64,000 nt of DNA from REEB481 sp964586595 (GTDB lineage Bacteria; Bacteroidota; Bacteroidia; NS11-12g; UBA955), in NCBI GenBank assembly GCA_964586595.1, contig CAZPHB010000009.1, positions 41,634 through 105,633 on the forward strand. The letters are read 5' to 3'. The notes under the pieces are model-generated. The model saw only the letters and a program-made list of their open reading frames with translations. It was not told the DNA's origin and ran no database searches. Position numbers and translations under genes: made by a program. The number at the start of each line of letters is the position of its first letter. Positions within the stretch are counted from its first letter, which is position 1. Shown here piece after piece: positions 8,381-15,763 of the stretch.

Positions 8381-9514
8381 ATGGCAGGCTTGTACATCCA
8401 TATTCCTTATTGCAGAAAAGCCTGCTTCTACTGCAACTTTCATTTCAGTGTGCATACAGGTGGCTGGAAGGAAATGCTTCAGGCCATCCTTCGCGAAGCC
8501 CAAACAGAAGCGCCATATTGGTCGGATGTGCGGTTTGATTCTATCTATTTTGGCGGTGGAACACCTTCGCTGATCCCTGCGGAAGCTCTTGCTGCGTTTA
8601 TTCGCGCGCTGCAATCGCAATTTAATCTGGCAGAAAACCTGGAGTTTACCCTGGAAGCCAATCCTGATGATGTGGACATTGAGCGCATTGCCGCGTGGCA
8701 GGAAGCTGGCGTGAACAGGGTCAGCCTGGGTCTGCAAAGTTTCTCCGATGCCGAACTCTCCTGGATGAATCGGGCGCATCATGCCGCCCAGTCGGAAGCA
8801 GCGTTGAACCTATTGCTGCAGGCAGGCATCCCATCGGTGAATGTCGATTTAATCTATGGCAGCCCCTTGTTGTCGGACGATGAATGGATTTCATCACTGC
8901 ACAAAGTGTTCAGCAGCGGTGCCGACCACCTGAGTGCCTATGCCTTAACCCTGGAAGCAGATACGCCGTACAAAAAATTGGTGCAGCAAGGTAAATATGC
9001 TCCGCCCGATGAGGAACGGCAGGCCCGCCAATTTGACTTGTTGATGGAAGCCGCCGCTGCTGCCGGCTGGGAACACTATGAAATCAGCAACTTGTGCAAA
9101 CCGGGCAGCCGTGCCAAACACAATACTGCGTATTGGTTCAACAAACCCTACCTGGGTATTGGGCCCTCCGCGCACAGCTACAGAAATAGCCGCCGGATGT
9201 GGAATGTTTCCGACAACAAAAGTTATGTGGCACAGGCCGAGGCGGGCTGTTGGCAGCGCTCGGAAGAGATTTTAAACCCCAAAACCATGCTCAACGAGTT
9301 GGTGATGACCCGAATCAGGCTTTCAGAAGGCTTGTCGCTTACAGAAGCGGAACAACTTGTTCCCGGATTTTCCGAACAGAATAAAGCAGCGTTGCGCGGT
9401 TTTGTGGAACGCGGATGGGCCGTTCAGGAAGAAGGAGTATTCAGGCTGCTGAATTCGGGCCGTCATTATGCCGATGCCATTGCTGCATCGTTGATGCTGG
9501 TTGAGGGCGATTAG
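8381..9514 (+). CDS. hemW: HemW-like radical SAM heme chaperone
   Basis: The 377-residue protein begins MAGLYIHIPYC, with the radical-SAM cluster cysteines C11, C15 and C18 followed by NF, the C-x3-C-x2-C signature of the HemN/HemW family. Further family motifs are FGGGTPSLI, ANPDDV and RVSLGLQSF. HemW inserts heme into respiratory enzymes and is often misannotated as coproporphyrinogen dehydrogenase; the lack of the longer HemN N-terminus favours HemW. A CAATTTTG near-match to the -7 element lies 8 nt before the ATG. Its 3' end overlaps the convergent engB by 4 nt. Confidence 0.93.
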   Translation: MAGLYIHIPYCRKACFYCNFHFSVHTGGWKEMLQAILREAQTEAPYWSDVRFDSIYFGGGTPSLIPAEALAAFIRALQSQFNLAENLEFTLEANPDDVDIERIAAWQEAGVNRVSLGLQSFSDAELSWMNRAHHAAQSEAALNLLLQAGIPSVNVDLIYGSPLLSDDEWISSLHKVFSSGADHLSAYALTLEADTPYKKLVQQGKYAPPDEERQARQFDLLMEAAAAAGWEHYEISNLCKPGSRAKHNTAYWFNKPYLGIGPSAHSYRNSRRMWNVSDNKSYVAQAEAGCWQRSEEILNPKTMLNELVMTRIRLSEGLSLTEAEQLVPGFSEQNKAALRGFVERGWAVQEEGVFRLLNSGRHYADAIAASLMLVEGD

Positions 9515-10113
9515 GCTTTAGATCCGGCGGATTCCATAAAGGCCACCAGCTCCTCGCGGCCAATGCCGTCTTCTGCTGAAGTAATAAACTGCATGGGCAA
9601 TTCTTCCCAATCCTGATGCAATGCCTCGCGAATAACCTCAAGTTTGGCATCCAGTTCTTTCATGCGCTTTTTATCGGCTTTGGTGTAAATGATGGCCAGC
9701 GGGATTCCATTTGTACCCAGCCAGCGAATGAATTCAAGATCTATGGCTTGCGGCTGAATGCGGCTGTCCACCAGCACAAAGGCGCAATACAGATTCTTCC
9801 GCTCCTGAAAATAGCGTCGGATCATCTGTTCAAAGGCGCCGCGTTTTTCTTTAGACACGCGTGCATATCCATAGCCCGGCAAATCGGCAATATTCCAGCG
9901 GGAGTTGATGTCAAACAGGTTGATGGTTTGCGTTTTTCCGGGATTTGCCGAAGTGTGGGCAAGGTTTTTTCGCCCGCAAAGCATGTTGATCAGCGAGGAT
10001 TTACCCACATTGCTTCTGCCGATGAAGGCAAATTCAGGCATGTTTCCTTCCGGCATTTTTCCTACTTCCGGCCAGGAGCCAATAAATCGTGCGTGCAGTG
10101 TGGTTCCGGACAT
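9511..10113 (-). CDS. engB: Ribosome biogenesis GTPase EngB/YsxC
   Basis: Essential GTPase that assists 50S subunit assembly. The 200 residues carry all G motifs: P-loop GRSNVGKSS (32-40), the switch region NPGKTQTINLF, G3 DLPGYGYA (77-84) and G4 TKADK, with the SAED motif near the C-terminus as G5. Size and order match the family. It is a lone minus-strand gene, convergent and 4-nt overlapping with hemW, and divergent from menG with only about 40-70 nt between starts. A GAACTTTG near-match to the -7 element lies before its ATG on the minus strand. Confidence 0.96.
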   Translation of the reverse strand: MSGTTLHARFIGSWPEVGKMPEGNMPEFAFIGRSNVGKSSLINMLCGRKNLAHTSANPGKTQTINLFDINSRWNIADLPGYGYARVSKEKRGAFEQMIRRYFQERKNLYCAFVLVDSRIQPQAIDLEFIRWLGTNGIPLAIIYTKADKKRMKELDAKLEVIREALHQDWEELPMQFITSAEDGIGREELVAFMESAGSKA

Positions 10114-10150
10114 GCTGCAAAGTTCCGTCAGCGACAGGAATTATTTACAG

Positions 10151-10909
10151 ATGCAGGCCTACTTATATTTGCACCTCATTTTGCGCACCGTTAAACCCAA
10201 CCCACAGGCTGAAGCTTCAAAAAAAGAGCAGGTAGAACACATGTTCGATGCCATTTCCGGTCGATACGATCTGTTGAACAGAATGTTGTCGTTCGGGATT
10301 GACATCGGCTGGCGTAAGAAGGTGAAGAAGGCCATTGCCGATGCCGGAGCCCGCAGCGTGCTTGATGTGGCTACCGGAACCGCGGATATGGCCATCGAGC
10401 TGGCTGCGCTGCCTCAGGTAAACCACATCACCGGCGTAGATATTTCTGCCGGCATGTTGTCCTTTGGCCAACAGAAAATAGACCGCAAAGCCCTCAACGA
10501 AAAAATCAAACTGCAACAGGCCGATTCCGAGCAGTTGCCCTTCCCGGATGCCAGTTTTGATGCCTGCACCGTTTGTTTTGGGGTGCGGAATTTTGAACAC
10601 CTTTCGCGCGGAATTACAGAAATGGCCCGCGTACTGCGCCCCGGCGGAACTTTGCTGGTGCTGGAATTTTCCAGACCCAAAAATCCTGTGTTTAAAGCGT
10701 TGTACTGGTTTTATTTCGGGAAAATATTGCCAGCCCTAGGCCGGCTTATTTCCGGCAGCAACAATGCCTATCGCTACCTTCCGGAATCGGTGAAGGTGTT
10801 TCCCGACGGGAAGGATTTTCTGCACATCATGGAAGGTGCCGGCATACGCAATGCCAAGGCCAAACCGTTAACATTTGGAATTTGTACCCTTTACAGCGGA
10901 ACACGTTGA
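10151..10909 (+). CDS. menG: Demethylmenaquinone/ubiquinone C-methyltransferase
   Basis: Catalyses the last, SAM-dependent methylation of menaquinone synthesis. Motifs: MFDAISGRYDLLNRMLSFG near the N-terminus, SAM site VLDVATGTADMAIELA, FGVRNFEH, and EFSRPKNP, all diagnostic of UbiE/MenG. Bacteroidota respire with menaquinone, so MenG is the likely activity. The start is ambiguous: ATG 10151 is the conventional choice, but an exact -7 element (TATATTTG, 10164-10171) lies downstream of it, so a TTG at 10181 (giving 242 residues starting at RTVKPNPQ) may be the true start, and this matches the length of homologues better. First gene of a likely menG-porT-tgt-lptG run. Confidence 0.93.
   Translation: MQAYLYLHLILRTVKPNPQAEASKKEQVEHMFDAISGRYDLLNRMLSFGIDIGWRKKVKKAIADAGARSVLDVATGTADMAIELAALPQVNHITGVDISAGMLSFGQQKIDRKALNEKIKLQQADSEQLPFPDASFDACTVCFGVRNFEHLSRGITEMARVLRPGGTLLVLEFSRPKNPVFKALYWFYFGKILPALGRLISGSNNAYRYLPESVKVFPDGKDFLHIMEGAGIRNAKAKPLTFGICTLYSGTR
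10164..10171 (+). promoter_or_regulatory. Putative -7 promoter element TATATTTG for menG
   Basis: Exact TAnnTTTG match. It lies within the longest possible menG frame and 9 nt before an in-frame TTG (10181), suggesting that TTG is the true start with a very short leader. Confidence 0.5.
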
Positions 10910-11589
10910 GGTTCACCACCACCATCATCGCCCTGATTTTTGGCTTTGCTGCGCAGGCGCAGGAAGTTGACCCAACGCGGGAATACAAGCCCATGCACTT
11001 CGGCATTTCCATCGCCATGTGCCAGGCCAAGATGAAAACCACCTTTTCGCCTTCTTTTTACCAAACCACCGATTCCCTGTATTCCATCACCAATCAGGGA
11101 TTTCCAGGTGTTGGATTTGGCGGGGTGCTGGCCTTTCGCCTCAGCGAACATCTGGAATTCCGCACGCTCGCGATGTTGCACCTGCTGCAGCGAAACATGC
11201 AGTTTCAGTTCAATGACCGCAAGGACGACATCAAGCTGGAAACGGTGAGCTTCGACATTCCGGTAGGGTTCAAATACAAAAGCGACCGCCACAAGAACAC
11301 CCGCTTTTACGTATTGGGTGGGGCGCGCTGGACCCACGATTTCCAATCGAACGAAGACGCCGACCTGAATCCGGTGAAACCCATCGTTGCCAGCAAGAAA
11401 AACGTGTATTTCTACGAGTTTGGTTCGGGCGTGGAATTTCACCTGGAATATGTGATGTTCGGGCTGGAACTGAAGATGAGCAATTCGCTGAACAATGCAT
11501 TGGTAAAAGTTCCGGGCAGCATTTATTCGGGCTCATTGAACGCGATGAACCCGAGAATCTTTCAACTTTCCCTGCTCTTTGAATACTGA
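10906..11589 (+). CDS. porT: PorT-family protein, likely T9SS component
   Basis: A 227-residue exported barrel-like protein: signal peptide RFTTTIIALIFGFAAQAQ, then strand-rich sequence with the block FYVLGGARWTHDF and FEFGSGVEFHLEY-like strands, ending in an aromatic (LLFEY). Size, sequence style and the position right after menG match porT/sprT, required for type IX secretion and gliding, in Bacteroidetes. The start is a TTG that overlaps the menG stop as TTGA; an ATG at 10882 would overlap menG by 28 nt and add a non-signal extension. The wider 'porin family' annotation is the alternative. Consistent with T9SS client proteins elsewhere in the window. Confidence 0.8.
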   Translation: MRFTTTIIALIFGFAAQAQEVDPTREYKPMHFGISIAMCQAKMKTTFSPSFYQTTDSLYSITNQGFPGVGFGGVLAFRLSEHLEFRTLAMLHLLQRNMQFQFNDRKDDIKLETVSFDIPVGFKYKSDRHKNTRFYVLGGARWTHDFQSNEDADLNPVKPIVASKKNVYFYEFGSGVEFHLEYVMFGLELKMSNSLNNALVKVPGSIYSGSLNAMNPRIFQLSLLFEY

Positions 11590-11600
11590 AGCACACGGAT

Positions 11601-12719
11601 TTGCATTTCACCTTACAACATAAAGATCCCTGGACGCATGCCCGCGCCGGCGTCATCCAAACCTCACGCGGAGCCATTCCCACACCAATCTTCATGCCTG
11701 TGGGAACGGCCGGCACCGTGAAGGGCCTGCACCGGCAGTTTCTGACCGACGACCTGAATGCGCCCATCGTGTTGGCCAATACGTATCATTTATATCAGCG
11801 TCCCGGCACGGAGGTGCTGAAACAGGCCGGCGGCCTCCACAAATTCATGAACTGGAACAGGCCGGTGCTTACCGACAGTGGCGGCTATCAGGTGTATTCG
11901 CTGGGCGCCATGCGCAAGCTCACCGAAGAAGGCGTTCGGTTCCGGAGCCACATCGATGGCTCCACGCATTGGTTTACGCCGGAAGGTGTAGTGGACATTC
12001 AACGCGCCATTGGCGCAGATTTCATCATGGCTTTTGATGAGTGCACGCCTTATCCCTGCGATTACCGCTACGCGAAGAATTCCATGGAACTTACCCACCG
12101 TTGGCTGGCCCGTTGCATGCAGCACATGCAGGAAACGGAGCCGCTGTACGGCGTGGAACAGGCCCTGATTCCCATTGTTCAGGGCAGCACATACCGCGAT
12201 TTGCGCAAGGAAAGTGCAACCAGGGTGCAGGAATTTGAAGCCCCGCTTTACGCTATTGGAGGATTGAGCGTGGGCGAACCGGCGGAAGAAATGTATGCCA
12301 TGACCGAAGAGGTTTGTGCCATCCTTCCTTCCGATAAGCCGCGTTACCTGATGGGCGTTGGCACGCCTGCCAACCTGCTTGAAGGCATTGCGCGCGGAAT
12401 AGACATGTTCGATTGTGTGATGCCCACCCGAAACGGCCGCAACGGGATGGTGTTCACCAGCAACGGCATCGTCAACATCCGAAATAAAAAATGGGAACAG
12501 GATTTCAGTCCGTTGGATTCCTGGCTCAGTCCGGAATATTCTAAAGCGTACGTGCGCCATTTGTTTGTTTCCGGAGAAATGCTCGGTCCCATCATTGCCA
12601 GCATGCAAAACCTGAGGCTGTACCTTTGGCTGATGCGACAGGCCCGCAGTCAGATCATGGCCGGAACCTTCCACACCTGGAAGAATCAAATGGTACAACA
12701 CCTGATGCAAAAGCTATGA
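11601..12719 (+). CDS. tgt: tRNA-guanine transglycosylase lacking the zinc ligands
   Basis: Exchanges guanine-34 for a queuosine precursor in tRNAs with GUN anticodons. The 372 residues keep the TIM-barrel catalytic set: TDSGGYQVYS (D92), AFDEC (D146), VQGSTYRDLR, AIGGLSVGE and the nucleophile in MFDCVMPTRNGRNG (D271). The C-terminal zinc site is absent: where bacterial enzymes have the CxCxxC motif there is DFSPLDSWLSPEYSKAYVRH, and the later histidine of the HNL motif is glutamine (SMQNL). The start is a TTG at 11601; no ATG or GTG lies between it and the porT stop 11 nt upstream. It overlaps the next gene by ATGA. Confidence 0.94.
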   Translation: MHFTLQHKDPWTHARAGVIQTSRGAIPTPIFMPVGTAGTVKGLHRQFLTDDLNAPIVLANTYHLYQRPGTEVLKQAGGLHKFMNWNRPVLTDSGGYQVYSLGAMRKLTEEGVRFRSHIDGSTHWFTPEGVVDIQRAIGADFIMAFDECTPYPCDYRYAKNSMELTHRWLARCMQHMQETEPLYGVEQALIPIVQGSTYRDLRKESATRVQEFEAPLYAIGGLSVGEPAEEMYAMTEEVCAILPSDKPRYLMGVGTPANLLEGIARGIDMFDCVMPTRNGRNGMVFTSNGIVNIRNKKWEQDFSPLDSWLSPEYSKAYVRHLFVSGEMLGPIIASMQNLRLYLWLMRQARSQIMAGTFHTWKNQMVQHLMQKL

Positions 12720-13810
12720 AGCCACGGCTGCTGAAAAAGCTCGACCTCTACATCATCCGCAAGTTTCTTTCCACCTTCCTGGTTACGCTGTTCCTGTTTG
12801 TGGTCATCATCATGTTGTTTGACATCGGGGAAAAGCTGGATGATTTTCTCGAGAAAAATGCCCCCGTGCGTGCCATCGTGTTTGATTATTACCTCAATTA
12901 CATCCCGTATTTCCTGAACACCTTTTCGCCGGTATTCATCTTTGTGGCGGTGATATATTTCACCAGCAGGCTGGCCATGCGCAGCGAGTTCATATCCATG
13001 CTGGCCGCAGGCATCAGCTTTCGAAGAATATTGCTTCCCTACATGCTGGCAGCAGCCATGCTGGCTTACATGAGCTACTACCTGAATGCCTGGGTGATTC
13101 CACGCGCCGACAAGCAGCGGGTTGCTTTTGAAAACCGCTATACACGGGGTTATTGGAGCAATTTTAAAGGAACCATATACCGTCAGCTCAAGCCCGGCCT
13201 GCTGCTGTATATGGAATACTTCAACAACAACGACAGCACGGGAGGTGGTGTTTCGCTGGAACAGTTTCAGGGCGTGAACCTGAAGAGCATCACCTTCGCG
13301 CAAAACATCCGTTTCAACAAAATGAAAGGGAAGTGGACCCTTGAACGCGTTAAAATTCGAGAGTTTCAACCCGACGGCAGCCAGCACGTGCGCATCCTGC
13401 CTGCCATGGATACGGCGCTGGTGTTTAACCCCAAAGATTTTTTCTTCAGACCGGAAGACGTTCAATCGCTGGATATGCGCGAACTGCGCGATTTCATCAC
13501 CGCTGAACGCACCCGCGGTGCTGAAGGCATTGCCTTTTTTGAAACAGAATTATACCGGCGCTATGCAACACCGTTTTCCACGTTTATTCTGGCATTCATC
13601 GGTGTTTGTGTGGCAGGAAGAAGGGTACGCGGCGGCTTAGGGTTGCATTTGGCTATTGGTATTTTTGTGCTGATTTTTTACCTCTTCCTCAGCAAATACT
13701 TTATTTCGATGGGTGCCACCAACCTCATGCATCCGCTGTTGGCCGTGTGGATGCCCAACCTCGTATTTTTACTCATTGGGCTGGTATTTTACCGTTTTGC
13801 CCAGAAGTGA
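12716..13810 (+). CDS. LptF/LptG-family permease
   Basis: A 364-residue YjgP/YjgQ-family membrane protein, part of the ABC machine that pulls lipopolysaccharide from the inner membrane toward the LptA-LptD bridge. Helix 1-3 region: YIIRKFLSTFLVTLFLFVVIIMLF, then YFLNTFSPVFIFVAVIYFTSRLA with the MRSEFISMLAAGISFRRILLPY motif typical of the family; a periplasmic jellyroll domain of ~150 residues; then three C-terminal helices. The EFISMLAAG segment is the coupling-helix region. The ATG overlaps the tgt stop by ATGA, so it is translated with tgt. Whether it is LptF or LptG cannot be decided here; no lptB is in the window. Confidence 0.9.
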   Translation: MKPRLLKKLDLYIIRKFLSTFLVTLFLFVVIIMLFDIGEKLDDFLEKNAPVRAIVFDYYLNYIPYFLNTFSPVFIFVAVIYFTSRLAMRSEFISMLAAGISFRRILLPYMLAAAMLAYMSYYLNAWVIPRADKQRVAFENRYTRGYWSNFKGTIYRQLKPGLLLYMEYFNNNDSTGGGVSLEQFQGVNLKSITFAQNIRFNKMKGKWTLERVKIREFQPDGSQHVRILPAMDTALVFNPKDFFFRPEDVQSLDMRELRDFITAERTRGAEGIAFFETELYRRYATPFSTFILAFIGVCVAGRRVRGGLGLHLAIGIFVLIFYLFLSKYFISMGATNLMHPLLAVWMPNLVFLLIGLVFYRFAQK

Positions 13811-13820
13811 TTCCTGAAAC

Positions 13821-14708
13821 TCAGTAAATGTTGAACACCCTGGTGATGTTGAAACCGGGGCGAATATCACCGCGAAACAAGTTCCCACTGGTTTCGGTGA
13901 GGAAACTCTTGTCGGTCATGCCTGCGCTGTTGGTAATATGGATTTGAAATACATGGCCGCCGGTTTCTACATCCAGGCCAACGGACAGTGGATTGCTGTT
14001 GCCCGGAGGAAGCTGTGAGGAAGGGAAATACACGTATTCGGCGTTCACACTGGTGCGCGGTGATATTTTTTGTCTGAAGCCAACCCCAATCCCGGTAAGG
14101 GTTGTAGCGCCACCTTCAAAACTGCGTGCATGCTGCACCCAGGTGGGCATGATCTGAAGGCTGAAGGCATCAGAAAACTTGCGTCCTAAGATGATCTGGC
14201 CAACATAAGAAATACGCTCTTCCGGAAGCACGTTCACGCCTGGGAACTGGTCTCCGCGTCGCGCAGCCGACACAAAAACCAAGGCGCTGATAGGCTTTTT
14301 GTCGTCAGTGGTTTGCTTCATGAATTTCCACTTGGCGTAGGCATCGATGGTTTTTCCCACCGAACTGCGCCCGAATCCGATCATGGTTCCATAGCCGGTG
14401 CCGATTTCGGCGCCGATGCGAACGGTGGCAGCGTCGAGTCCCCAAAAATTGTACGCGCCCGAATTGAACGTTCCGAAACGGTGCTGGATTTTGATGTCCA
14501 TGGTTCCGGCATCGGTAATTTCCAGGCTCTGGTTGTTGATGATCCTTGAGGATTTAAAGCTGGCGCTCACAGGAATGCCCATGGCAGGGCCTTCTGCAGA
14601 ATCCAAAAGACTGAGCAGGTCATCTTGCGCACTCAGGGACAGCGCAGCAAAGAAAAAGGCAAGTGCTGCTGCACCTGCCTTTTTTATGAATACCTGTTTT
14701 AGGGTCAT
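13821..14708 (-). CDS. DUF5777 beta-barrel protein
   Basis: A 295-residue exported protein. Signal peptide KKAGAAALAFFFAALSLSAQ, then DDLLSLLDSAEG and a strand-rich body with KSSRIINNQSLEI and IQHRFGTFN, hallmarks of the DUF5777 family of predicted outer-membrane barrels. Its ATG overlaps the stop of the YceI gene (ATGA), and the OB-fold gene lies just upstream, so the three form an operon. In related genomes DUF5777 genes accompany YceI and cytochrome-type proteins, hinting at lipid/quinone or redox handling in the envelope, but function is unproven. The C-terminus ends in an aromatic residue as expected for a barrel. Confidence 0.85.
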   Translation of the reverse strand: MTLKQVFIKKAGAAALAFFFAALSLSAQDDLLSLLDSAEGPAMGIPVSASFKSSRIINNQSLEITDAGTMDIKIQHRFGTFNSGAYNFWGLDAATVRIGAEIGTGYGTMIGFGRSSVGKTIDAYAKWKFMKQTTDDKKPISALVFVSAARRGDQFPGVNVLPEERISYVGQIILGRKFSDAFSLQIMPTWVQHARSFEGGATTLTGIGVGFRQKISPRTSVNAEYVYFPSSQLPPGNSNPLSVGLDVETGGHVFQIHITNSAGMTDKSFLTETSGNLFRGDIRPGFNITRVFNIY

Positions 14709-15271
14709 GATTTTGGATTCAGCACGCAATCTACTGAAACCTTGATGGATTTAGAAATCTTGTCTTTTACGGCATCCGGGATTTTCACCTGATAATCCTC
14801 AGGATTCACGTTGAAGGTGCTCTTTACAATCAGCTGTGTTCCTTTCACTTCGATGGTGCCTTCGGTGGCGAGGTCTTTGGTTACTCCGTGCATGGTCATT
14901 TTGCCATTTACTTTGGCTTTGTAAGTGCCGGCTGTGCCAAACTTGATTTCAGCTAGGTTGCTGATGCTGCCTTTATACGTAGCCTTCGGGAACTTGGTGC
15001 TCTCCATGTAGTTTTCGTTGAAGTGCTCCTGTAATTTGGCTTTGTCAAACTGGAATGCGTTGATGGCAATGGCAAATTCCACAGCGCCTGTGCTGATGTC
15101 CAAAACCGACGCAACCTGGTTGTTGTCGCCCTTGATGTCTTCCAACGGGGTGCTGCTTAGGAAACTCACGTGTCCGTTGCGTGTAAAATACAGATTGGCC
15201 GTCGGTGCCATGGCTAACAGCATGCTTGCGCCAACGCTTAAAAGGGCTGTTTTGAACAAAGGATTTTTCAT
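14705..15271 (-). CDS. YceI-family periplasmic lipid-binding protein
   Basis: YceI proteins are small lipocalin-like barrels that bind polyisoprenoids or other amphiphiles in the periplasm. The 188-residue form starts MKNPLFKTALLSVGASMLLAMA, a signal peptide. The family blocks follow: FTRNGHVSFLSSTPLEDIKG, AINAFQFDKAKLQEHF, NENYMESTKFPKATYKG, and GKMTMHGVTKDLATEG, where H in MHG is the conserved family position. A longer frame to 15301 adds ten residues before the signal and is less likely. Middle gene of the OB-fold-YceI-DUF5777 operon. Confidence 0.92.
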   Translation of the reverse strand: MKNPLFKTALLSVGASMLLAMAPTANLYFTRNGHVSFLSSTPLEDIKGDNNQVASVLDISTGAVEFAIAINAFQFDKAKLQEHFNENYMESTKFPKATYKGSISNLAEIKFGTAGTYKAKVNGKMTMHGVTKDLATEGTIEVKGTQLIVKSTFNVNPEDYQVKIPDAVKDKISKSIKVSVDCVLNPKS

Positions 15272-15305
15272 ACCGTTGCTTAGAATCAAAAAGTTTGCCA
15301 TTCTG

Positions 15306-15719
15306 CTACTTCATCAGGTCACATCGGGTGAGCAAGGCGTCCATCAGGTAGCCTGAACATTGTCCTTTTACTTTGATGCTGTCGTTCACTTTTAGTTGTT
15401 GCAGCTTGGAAACCACTTCCTGGTCAAAATGGCAATTCACGCCGGCCATAGGGTTGTCGGTGCCCAACTGAATATTCACGCCTGTGCTGTCAGGGCTGAT
15501 GGATTCAATGGTTCCGGTAACTTCAATGATTTGGTTGAGGTATTTTTTGTTGGCACTGTCTTCGTTTTGTTCAAATTCCGACAGCAGCTGCGAGGTGGTC
15601 ATGCTGTAGGCAGCTTGTCCGCTCATCACGCGTTCGGCTTTCTTGAAATAAATGTAAGCACCATATCCTGCGGCGGCCAGCAGCACAATGCCAAGGCCAA
15701 TCAATACTTTTCTGTTCAT
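15306..15719 (-). CDS. Membrane-anchored OB-fold (tRNA_anti-like) protein
   Basis: 137 residues: a single N-terminal membrane helix (MNRKVLIGLGIVLLAAAGYGAYIYF), a short linker, then a domain with TTSQLLSEFEQNEDSANKKYLNQ and IIEVTGTIESI followed by VKGQCSGYLMDALL. This pattern matches the tRNA_anti-like OB-fold family of Bacteroidota, whose members are often extracytoplasmic and probably do not bind tRNA. Two cysteines (in VNCHFD and GQCSGY) may pair or bind metal. It heads the three-gene operon with YceI and DUF5777, and is divergent from the amidohydrolase with about 45 nt between the starts. Confidence 0.8.
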   Translation of the reverse strand: MNRKVLIGLGIVLLAAAGYGAYIYFKKAERVMSGQAAYSMTTSQLLSEFEQNEDSANKKYLNQIIEVTGTIESISPDSTGVNIQLGTDNPMAGVNCHFDQEVVSKLQQLKVNDSIKVKGQCSGYLMDALLTRCDLMK

Positions 15720-15763
15720 AAATGCTGTTTTCAGGGTGCTAAATTCTGAAATTTGTTCGAAAT

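Noticed and set aside
11790..12710. 306-residue minus-strand open frame
   Set aside because: Antisense to tgt, rich in His/Arg from reverse reading of codon bias, with no family resemblance.
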